Shown here one piece after another: positions 6,412-12,250 of a stretch of DNA of 12,915 nucleotides. Under the pieces are notes generated by a model. That model had not been told where the DNA came from. It worked only from the letters and a program-made list of their open reading frames with translations, and did not search any database. The position numbers and the translations under genes are program-made. Position 1 is the stretch's first letter, and each line of letters starts with the position of its first letter. The DNA lies in assembly GCA_018303705.1 (NCBI GenBank), contig JAGVXQ010000010.1, positions 1-12,915 on the forward strand, read 5' to 3'. Origin of the DNA: Candidatus Woesearchaeota archaeon (lineage in GTDB: Archaea > Nanobdellota > Nanobdellia > SCGC-AAA011-G17 > JACPNG01).

Positions 6412-6664
6412 AGACTTGAATAGTTTTATAGTAAATAAGGAGAAAGAGATACTAGAAATAGCCAAAAGACAAACAGAAGATATTGTTAAAACAGAACTAG
6501 CATTAACAGATTTTGAATTATTATTGTCGATAAATACTTCTAAAGGCGAGATAGACAAGCTAAATAAAACTGCAAGAAAATTAAGAAAAGACAATTGGGG
6601 TGAATTACAAAGTCAGTTCAAAGGCGACCACAATGCCATTATGAATCATCTTAGAAACATTTAA
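6392..6664 (+). CDS. Unrecognised helical protein of the element (90 residues)
   Basis: A 90-residue, highly charged protein predicted to be almost entirely helical (KEKEILEIAKRQTEDIVKTE, IDKLNKTARKLRKDNW), with no signal peptide or membrane segment. GTGGTGTCAA just before the ATG may act as a weak ribosome site. The gene overlaps the 46-codon frame by 20 nt and ends 10 nt before the convergent PIN-domain gene. Its length, charge and helical content would fit a DNA-binding regulator or an antitoxin, but no helix-turn-helix or other signature is clear and I assign no function. It is the most likely second coding gene of the integrated element. Confidence 0.65.
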   Translation: MKQAVCEDLNSFIVNKEKEILEIAKRQTEDIVKTELALTDFELLLSINTSKGEIDKLNKTARKLRKDNWGELQSQFKGDHNAIMNHLRNI

Positions 6665-6674
6665 TACTTATAAA

Positions 6675-7229
6675 TTATCGTCTATTTTTTCTGCCGAATA
6701 TATCTCTCATCTTTCTTTTTAGTGCACTATCCAGCGAAAGCATACTTTCTGCGTCCATATCCAAAAATTCAGCACATTTCCTAAATGCACGGTCCGTAGA
6801 TATGACTTTATTTATCCTATATTTACGAAATGTCAGCAATATTATAGAATCGGGACGATGGCACTGAAAATCTTCAGCAAATAGGTTTAGTTCTTTTAGT
6901 TTTTTATTAGATTCTTGTTCAAACCTTTCCAGTTCTTCTTGAGGAATAAACTCATAAATTTTTGTGATATTATGTTTCTTTAACCAATTGTTCGCTTTTT
7001 CTTTAGCAGTCTCTTCATTTAATCCGCTTTTTTTAAGATACTTGATAAGTTCGCTGAATCCAATTTTATCAACAAAAATCGTGTCTTCTTGGTTAAATAT
7101 TCTAGCTTCTTCGTAATCAAAAAAGTGTGGTTGCTCATAAAGTTTTATTAAAATGTTTGTGTCTAAGCCAACTTTTCTCTTTCCATAGAATCGCGTGTTT
7201 CTTTGTAGTCTTATTATATTTGGCTTCAA
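6675..7229 (-). CDS. PIN-domain ribonuclease
   Basis: A predicted metal-dependent RNase of 184 residues. The PIN acidic residues are all present: Asp23 in VGLDTNILI, Glu60 in FSELIKYL, Asp127 in HRPDSIILL, Asp146 in ISTDRAF. The insertion between Glu60 and Asp127 is long, Lys/Glu-rich and helical, and the tail (KRKMRDIFGRKNRR) is basic, suiting RNA contact. The start is a TTG at 7229; there is no in-frame ATG upstream, and AGGGTG precedes it by 7 nt. Most small PIN proteins are VapC-type toxins paired with an adjacent antitoxin, but no antitoxin gene is seen upstream on the same strand. It may be a lone toxin, an element maintenance or defence nuclease, or may be countered by the convergent 90-residue protein. 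Function beyond RNase is inference. Confidence 0.8.
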   Translation of the reverse strand: MKPNIIRLQRNTRFYGKRKVGLDTNILIKLYEQPHFFDYEEARIFNQEDTIFVDKIGFSELIKYLKKSGLNEETAKEKANNWLKKHNITKIYEFIPQEELERFEQESNKKLKELNLFAEDFQCHRPDSIILLTFRKYRINKVISTDRAFRKCAEFLDMDAESMLSLDSALKRKMRDIFGRKNRR

Positions 7230-7290
7230 ATTTATACACCCTTTAAACCTAGAAAAATGTACTTTTTCTGTTACTATCCTTATATTTTAC

Positions 7291-7304
7291 AACCTTATAA
7301 GGTT
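7291..7304. promoter_or_regulatory. 14-bp palindrome upstream of the PIN gene
   Basis: AACCTTATAAGGTT is a perfect palindrome. It lies directly upstream of a minus-strand AAAATATAAGG (about 7276-7286), which is a candidate TATA box for the TTG at 7229. A dimeric regulator site is plausible. Confidence 0.4.
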
Positions 7305-7322
7305 TTTTATCTTGTTTTTTAT

Positions 7323-7551
7323 AATATGAATAATATAGAAGCAATATGAATAATCTTTGAAGTGATTGTTTCTTAAAACAGGTCTAAAAGCTCTATAGGC
7401 TCAGAATTTTAATGGTTTAATATGAATAATATGAAAAATATTAAAAAATCCAAGTGATAAGGATAAAAAACAAAGAATGTAGAAACAATACGAATAATAT
7501 GAAGAATATAAATCTATAAAAAATAATAAATATAAATAATATGAATAATAT
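7323..7551 (+). repeat. Iterated AATATGAATAATAT motif, right arm of the element
   Basis: Exact 14-nt copies lie at 7323-7336, 7419-7432 and 7538-7551. A 12-nt copy is at 7343-7354, and a copy with one mismatch (AATACGAATAATAT) at 7487-7500. An inverted near-copy is in the left arm at 6010-6023. The spacing is irregular, so this is not a CRISPR array. Together with 7230-7322 this fills the 380-nt region between the PIN gene and the right attachment site, where I see no gene. Candidates are arm-type recombinase sites, replication iterons or regulator sites. Confidence 0.65.
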
Positions 7552-7607
7552 AAAAGTACCAATAATCTTCATCAATATATTATGAGAAAAACACTAGAAT
7601 TATCGGT

Positions 7608-7619
7608 TCGAACTAGAAG
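7608..7619 (+). repeat. Right 12-bp inverted repeat of the element
   Basis: TCGAACTAGAAG, the exact reverse complement of 5937-5948, located 3 nt inside the right core. Confidence 0.65.
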
Positions 7620-7622
7620 TAA

Positions 7623-7639
7623 GAATCCTGCTCGGCGCT
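7623..7639 (+). repeat. Right attachment core: detached tRNA-Cys 3' end
   Basis: GAATCCTGCTCGGCGCT, identical to the 3' end of tRNA-Cys but with no 5' part of a tRNA in front. It is followed directly by CCA (7640-7642), so the original pre-integration tRNA gene may have encoded its CCA tail. Confidence 0.85.
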
Positions 7640-7705
7640 CCACTTTAATTAGGGAATACAACATTTCCAAATCTTAAAAAATATGCCGCACCTTATATAG
7701 AAATC

Positions 7706-7713
7706 TTTATAAA
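7706..7713 (+). promoter_or_regulatory. Probable TATA box of the 161-residue gene
   Basis: TTTATAAA is centred about 42 nt before ATG 7752, giving a short leader of roughly 16 nt. The intergenic DNA from 7640 to 7751 otherwise shows nothing clear. Confidence 0.4.
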
Positions 7714-7751
7714 TAATTAAACCACCATAAAGTGATAAATATTATGCACAA

Positions 7752-8237
7752 ATGGCATTAAAACTATTAGAAAGGATTTTTGGAAAAACTAGCTCGGCTG
7801 GCCCAATAGTGATATATAAGACAAATAATAGTTACTATGTCCAGCTTCCTAATGGGAATTCATTTAAGTATATGGGTGATTCTAACAAAAAAGACAGATT
7901 CAAGAAAGTTTCTACTATAATTGGTTCTATGCCTGCTTATGTTGACGATGAAACAAGATACAATGTATGTATGGGCAACTGTGAAGGCATTGTCTCAAAG
8001 GTCATAAAAAAAGGCACAAGCCTTGTTAGGATGAATATGAGAAAAAGAATAGGAAGTATAACGACCCCTGTCCGAAAAATAAGCATTTTACATGGCAATC
8101 TTGATGACACCGTAGCCGCAATAGAAGAAGACAAAAACGGGCACCCAGAACCAGATAAATCCAGGCAACATGACAATATTCCAATTCTCTACGGCCCAAA
8201 TTTTCATGGCAACAAAAATCCAGAAGAATATAACTAA
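7752..8237 (+). CDS. Unrecognised 161-residue protein beside the right attachment site
   Basis: I do not recognise this protein. It starts MALKLLERIFGKTSSAG, followed by a probably beta-rich segment (VIYKTNNSYYVQLPNGNSF), a central basic region (RMNMRKRIGSITTPVRK), and a polar C-terminus rich in Asn, Pro, Asp and His (KNGHPEPDKSRQHDN) that looks disordered. There is no signal peptide or membrane helix, so it is probably cytoplasmic. An ATG at 7744 in another frame closes after five codons, so 7752 is the start. The gene ends 7 nt before the convergent cysteine-rich protein gene. It lies outside the predicted element, 112 nt past the right core, and its base composition is closer to the chromosome than to the element. 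Confidence 0.7.
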   Translation: MALKLLERIFGKTSSAGPIVIYKTNNSYYVQLPNGNSFKYMGDSNKKDRFKKVSTIIGSMPAYVDDETRYNVCMGNCEGIVSKVIKKGTSLVRMNMRKRIGSITTPVRKISILHGNLDDTVAAIEEDKNGHPEPDKSRQHDNIPILYGPNFHGNKNPEEYN

Positions 8238-8244
8238 TCCTTGA

Positions 8245-11200
8245 TTAAGGGTAGATAAAAAATCCTTGGCCTATGTTCTCTGCAGCATCAGCACAAACAA
8301 CATAATACTTGCTTCTTTCTATCTCCATGGTGTGGTCCATGCCTGTTCCTTCCATCCTAATCCCAGAACCATAAATAAAATCATTAGTTGAATACTCGCA
8401 TGTCGTAGGTTCATCCATTGATATTGTAAGTATATTGTTGCTTTTGTAAACAAACGTAAGTTCTGGTTCTATGTTGTCATCTTCCATTTGCAATGTTTCA
8501 TTTTCGTCAATGATTCCTGATGTTTCATTGCCTATAACATCCGCATTATTCTCTCCAAGCAGTGTAAGCATAAAGCTTTCCTGGTTGACATTGCCTGCTG
8601 AATCCTTGCACCTAAAGTAATACTGGTTTGTTCCCTCATTGACTTTTAAGTAGCCATCACACTTAAACTTTGCAGCCGGGCTGTTAGGCAATTCTTCCAA
8701 GAATGATGTGCATACAAGGTTGTTTTCCATCTGGTCATATGCTATATTTTGGCTTGAGTACTTGCATGTCCCAGGCTCGCTTATCTTTAACCCAAGCAGA
8801 ACAGCCCCTCCATTTACTAATGCTCCGTCTTTTATGCTTGTATCAAGTATCAATGGGGGCATAAGGTCCTTGCCTCCTTTAGAGGTAAACTTAATCATGT
8901 AATCAGCTGTGTTGTCTATTCCATTTGCATCCTTGCACTTTACATAAATTTCATTTATCTTGTTTGGCAATGCTGTCAATGTCAGCTTGTGGTCCTTGCT
9001 GAAATATACATCACCAAAATCAAGTGTCATGTCATTATACCTTATGCTTGGCTCCAATGCATAACGACATTGCGCAACCTCATCAGTCATTATTCCAAAG
9101 CTTATCATGCCATATCCCTCTATAGCAGGTGTTATCTCATAGCCACCAACAAATTCAGTTAGCGAGTAGCCCTGGCTTAATGCTTCTGGCCATGGTGTTA
9201 TTATTGGCCATGTTACATCATCTATGTTTATTGCAACACAGCTTGGCCTGCTGCTTCCTTCATTTTCTTCTATCCACTTGCAGTTCTGGCCAAGAGACTT
9301 GCATTTGTACTCAGAGCATGTGTCATACTTTATTCCATCCCATATCTCCTTGTTCGTGCATTTCTCACAGTCTTCACTTCCATAAGGAGCTTGCCATGGC
9401 TGGCAATATTCATTAAAAGTAAGTTCATCTGTATCGGCTCCGATTAAACTAACAATTATTATTGCAGCAATTATAAGTAATAATACTATTTCTATAATCC
9501 ATCCAATAACTGGTATACTTGTAAATGCAATAGACAAAATTATAAACACCTTTATTGCAACGACTGCGATAAAAATGGCGACAGCGATTAATGCCCAACT
9601 TTGAGCACTGCCCCCAAGAAGGTTAAATCCCTTATAATCACCAGAGTCTATATCATCTACTATCAAAGGTATTGCCTTGCTAAATGAATCAAAAGACCCT
9701 ATTTCTTTTTCCCAGTCTATATCAATCAAATTATAACTTTTGCCATGTTTATTACCTTTGCAAGATCCGTCACTTGTTTCGCATTTGTATGCTAAATCAG
9801 AAAATTTTCCAGCGATGTTATAATGAACCCCACAATCCCCTAAGCTTCTGCACACTGCAGCTGATCCAACAGCATACTTGCTCTTTAAGCACGCCTCTGT
9901 GGAATCAACCGATTTCCACTCCCAATTTGTATTCATGTTTTTATAAAAAAAAGTTGTGCACTCTGTATTTCCAACATCACATGTTTTTTTAGCATCTGCC
10001 GTAGATTGTTTATTATCACTTTCTTCATTGTCTTCATCATTCCAGAATTTCAAGCCAGGTGGGACCAATGGGATACATGTACCATCATTATTCTCTGCAA
10101 CTTGCTGACTCTGCCCCGTGCACATCTCATAATTAGGGTTATCTTGTGTTATTTTGCCTGTATCAGGATCAACGGCATCAGCGCATAACGACCTTATGCT
10201 TGCCTCATTATCAGCATTTATTTTTTTTATGTCTTCGGGGCTTGAACTGCTCCAAAAACAGCTTTTTCTAGGATCTTGGCAGCATTCCTTGTCCCTTTGC
10301 ATAGCTAATTTTTTTTGTCCGCCAGTCTTATCCTTCGCAGTATTGCATTCTGTTGTGCATTCTGTCCATTTGTTGGGCTTGCATACTGCAGTTAAGATCT
10401 TTTGTTTGTCTGGTAATATAACATTACCCTGCACACATAATTCCTCACGATAATCCTTACAAGGCTCAATAAATTCCTCACCAGCAATGCACAGGTTCCT
10501 GTAATGACGAGAACCAACTAAGTCCTGGCCAAAGCCAACAGCGCCATCATATTCACACCAGGATTCCCCATTCTTTCTTGGAATTCCATCATATGTTACA
10601 ATATCTGTTCCGTCTATTGCTTTCTTGTCAAATGTTGTCTTGCAATCAAGGCTCTCGCATTTTAGCGTGTTTTTGTTGCATAAAGTCCCCTTTGAAGCAT
10701 CGCAATCTCCTGATTTTTCCTCGCGATTGTTGCAGGAATCAAACCAGTAAACATCACCATCATAGCAGTCTTTATGATGCTTGGCCTTGCATCCGCACAC
10801 CTTGATGCTGCTGCAGTATTTTCCTGATTCAAATATTGTGCTTGCATAAGTTTGTACTGCACTTCTTGTTACTAAATTGTCTTCTTGCCCCGATGTACCC
10901 AAAGGACCTTCCAATGGCACAACAGCAAATCCGGTTGCATCTCTGCCAGTAGTACTCCTGGGTGAAGTGCCACTGCCAGAATCAGAGTCCCCTATGCAGC
11001 TTCCTCTGTCCGTATAAGTGCATTCTGTTTCCTGCAAACAGCACCCCATTTCATTGCTTTGCATTGACGCCGCACACTCATATTCATTGTTAATATTCGG
11101 ATTGAAATCAGATTTCAATGTAGGAAATAACTCAGACATCTTTGTGCATTGCTGTTTCGTGGCCATGAAATAATTGTTTCCAACCTTGCAGCAGACTTTT

Positions 11201-11553
11201 CCACACAAAGGTATTGCATCACAGCCTGTTCCCTTGCTAAAAACACCGCCTTTTGAAGCGCAAACAGAGCTTGAAGCCATGCTTGCGCATGTTCCATCAT
11301 TATTGAAGCAGCATCCTGTCTCGCAAAACTGTGTCTCAGAGCATTCTTTGTCAGCATATGCGAATTGTACATTGCAGTTGCTTGTAGAAGTGTAAACGCA
11401 TCCATCTCCTGATTTCGTAAGCTCGCAGCATGCATTTCCGGAGCTGCTAGCAGAATCAGCCTGTGCATTGACATTCAAAGACCCAGCAAAGAACATCGTT
11501 GTAATTACTAAGAATATTTCAAAAGCTGCCTTGGACTTTGTTAGCCTATCCAA
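8245..11553 (-). CDS. Large secreted cysteine-rich protein with internal membrane segments and Ig-like repeats
   Basis: A predicted cell-surface protein of 1102 residues. The signal peptide covers about residues 1-30 (FLVITTMFFAGSLNVNA). Residues 40-190 hold about 20 cysteines in degenerate modules, each opening with a Cys-Cys pair (ACC, GCC, VCC, GCC) and probably disulfide-bonded; cysteines stay frequent up to about 640. A hydrophobic stretch near 650-703 (SWALIAVAIFIAVVAIKVF and IIEIVLLLIIAAIIIVSLI) forms two membrane helices. After it come a second Cys-rich segment and three Ig-like repeats near 825-880, 925-990 and 1047-1102, each with Cys-x-Tyr early and Cys-x-Asp-x-x-x-Asn late (CRYAL/CKDANG, CKYSS/CKDSAGN, CEYST/CADAAEN). 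The start is a TTG at 11553 with GAGGATGA 6 nt upstream. Related Cys-rich surface proteins are common in DPANN archaea; adhesion to host cells is a guess. Confidence 0.85.
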   Translation of the reverse strand: MDRLTKSKAAFEIFLVITTMFFAGSLNVNAQADSASSSGNACCELTKSGDGCVYTSTSNCNVQFAYADKECSETQFCETGCCFNNDGTCASMASSSVCASKGGVFSKGTGCDAIPLCGKVCCKVGNNYFMATKQQCTKMSELFPTLKSDFNPNINNEYECAASMQSNEMGCCLQETECTYTDRGSCIGDSDSGSGTSPRSTTGRDATGFAVVPLEGPLGTSGQEDNLVTRSAVQTYASTIFESGKYCSSIKVCGCKAKHHKDCYDGDVYWFDSCNNREEKSGDCDASKGTLCNKNTLKCESLDCKTTFDKKAIDGTDIVTYDGIPRKNGESWCEYDGAVGFGQDLVGSRHYRNLCIAGEEFIEPCKDYREELCVQGNVILPDKQKILTAVCKPNKWTECTTECNTAKDKTGGQKKLAMQRDKECCQDPRKSCFWSSSSPEDIKKINADNEASIRSLCADAVDPDTGKITQDNPNYEMCTGQSQQVAENNDGTCIPLVPPGLKFWNDEDNEESDNKQSTADAKKTCDVGNTECTTFFYKNMNTNWEWKSVDSTEACLKSKYAVGSAAVCRSLGDCGVHYNIAGKFSDLAYKCETSDGSCKGNKHGKSYNLIDIDWEKEIGSFDSFSKAIPLIVDDIDSGDYKGFNLLGGSAQSWALIAVAIFIAVVAIKVFIILSIAFTSIPVIGWIIEIVLLLIIAAIIIVSLIGADTDELTFNEYCQPWQAPYGSEDCEKCTNKEIWDGIKYDTCSEYKCKSLGQNCKWIEENEGSSRPSCVAINIDDVTWPIITPWPEALSQGYSLTEFVGGYEITPAIEGYGMISFGIMTDEVAQCRYALEPSIRYNDMTLDFGDVYFSKDHKLTLTALPNKINEIYVKCKDANGIDNTADYMIKFTSKGGKDLMPPLILDTSIKDGALVNGGAVLLGLKISEPGTCKYSSQNIAYDQMENNLVCTSFLEELPNSPAAKFKCDGYLKVNEGTNQYYFRCKDSAGNVNQESFMLTLLGENNADVIGNETSGIIDENETLQMEDDNIEPELTFVYKSNNILTISMDEPTTCEYSTNDFIYGSGIRMEGTGMDHTMEIERSKYYVVCADAAENIGQGFFIYP

Positions 11554-11588
11554 ATATTTTCATCCTCTTTTTCCAATAGTTTTACAAG

Positions 11589-11601
11589 ATTTTTATGAAA
11601 C
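11589..11601 (-). promoter_or_regulatory. Possible TATA box of the cysteine-rich protein gene
   Basis: The minus strand reads TTTCATAAAAATC, centred about 42 nt upstream of the TTG start. That would give a leader of about 16 nt with the GAGGATGA ribosome site. It shares the 121-nt intergenic region with the divergent lipoprotein promoter. Confidence 0.35.
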
Positions 11602-11644
11602 ATGCATATTTAATCTTTATGTTTCCAACGCTCAAAATCATCAA

Positions 11645-11653
11645 ATTTATATA
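11645..11653 (+). promoter_or_regulatory. TATA box of the lipoprotein gene (leaderless)
   Basis: TTTATATAC is centred 26 nt upstream of ATG 11675, which is leaderless spacing. It argues for this start rather than the in-frame upstream ATG at 11468, which lies inside the divergent gene. Confidence 0.65.
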
Positions 11654-11674
11654 CGAAAGCTGCTCATTACCTTC

Positions 11675-12250
11675 ATGCATAAAAAGTTGATATCTGCCAT
11701 AATTCTTCTGTCATTGGTTGTCCTGGCCAGTTGTGCAAGCCAAAAAACTGAAACTAACAATGATAATGTTCTTGAAAAATGCATTGAAACTTTCAAGCTT
11801 GGAAAAAGTCCTGATGGAAAAGAAATGCCTGCTTACCTGAAAGAAACCCTTGCAAAGGAAGCATGCAAAAAGATTCTTGAAGACGACCAAAAAAGGTTTG
11901 AAACATTCAGCAATTCAATATATGGCATGTTCACGAGCCAAGACATAATTCTCAACAAAAATGGCGGGACATTTGAAATAAGAATAAAAAACAGCAACTC
12001 TCCTGGAGATTTCAAGGTAAATATCGAAGAGCCAAAGACATCATCTGGAAATTCCCTGGCAATCTCGCAGAAAGAATACACATTCAGCCTGAATGCAAAC
12101 GAGGAAAAAATAATCGCAGTGTCAGCAACCCCGACAATAAGCCCATCATACAAGCTCCCCCAGGATTATTTCACTGTAAAAATAACAGCTGCAAAAAACA
12201 ATGCACCTTTCCAGGAAACCCAGCAGATAATAACTATAAACGATTTTTAA
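11675..12250 (+). CDS. Small lipoprotein with Ig-like domain
   Basis: A predicted membrane-anchored surface protein of 191 residues. It has a lipoprotein signal peptide (MHKKLISAIILLSLVVLASC) with lipobox LASC and Cys20 as the lipid attachment site. A polar linker and a helical segment with two cysteines (EKCIETFKLG, KEACKKILEDD) follow. The C-terminal half is a beta-sandwich-like domain (GGTFEIRIKNSNSPGDFKV, KEYTFSLNANEEKIIAVS, DYFTVKITAAKN), typical of archaeal surface domains. No catalytic motif is seen, so a binding or structural role is likely. It is divergent from the cysteine-rich protein gene, with 121 nt between starts, so the two surface proteins may be co-regulated. Its 3' end overlaps the convergent asparagine-synthase-like gene by 17 nt. 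Confidence 0.8.
   Translation: MHKKLISAIILLSLVVLASCASQKTETNNDNVLEKCIETFKLGKSPDGKEMPAYLKETLAKEACKKILEDDQKRFETFSNSIYGMFTSQDIILNKNGGTFEIRIKNSNSPGDFKVNIEEPKTSSGNSLAISQKEYTFSLNANEEKIIAVSATPTISPSYKLPQDYFTVKITAAKNNAPFQETQQIITINDF

Larger units (their letters stand above)
5915..7639 (+). mobile_element. Small integrated element in the 3' end of tRNA-Cys
   Basis: A 17-nt direct repeat (GAATCCTGCTCGGCGCT) marks both ends: 5915-5931 as the 3' end of the intact tRNA-Cys, and 7623-7639 as a detached copy. The repeat period is 1708 nt. The interior is visibly more AT-rich than both flanks, has long non-coding arms, and contains three unrecognised or nuclease genes that are unlike the housekeeping genes around it. 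Just inside the repeats is a perfect 12-bp inverted repeat (5937-5948 and 7608-7619). This is the signature of site-specific integration by a tyrosine recombinase into a tRNA gene. No integrase gene is visible inside, so the element either uses an enzyme encoded elsewhere or has lost its own. Confidence 0.8.

Noticed and set aside
6675..7229. Classical VapBC pair
   Set aside because: The PIN gene looks VapC-like, but no small antitoxin frame precedes it on the minus strand; the upstream region is non-coding.
7323..7551. Regularly repeated motif as a CRISPR array
   Set aside because: The repeats are 14 nt, AT-rich, unevenly spaced (20 to 96 nt apart) and have no unique spacer pattern or cas genes nearby.
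7604..7642. A second tRNA gene
   Set aside because: Only the T-loop and acceptor 3' strand are present. There is no 5' acceptor strand, D-arm or anticodon arm, so it is a detached 3' end.
8708..10805. Plus-strand open frames across the cysteine-rich gene
   Set aside because: They are antisense shadows; the minus-strand frame has clear domains and conserved cysteines throughout.
11468..11674. Upstream extension of the lipoprotein gene
   Set aside because: It overlaps the start of the cysteine-rich gene on the other strand and would bury the lipoprotein signal peptide at residue 70.
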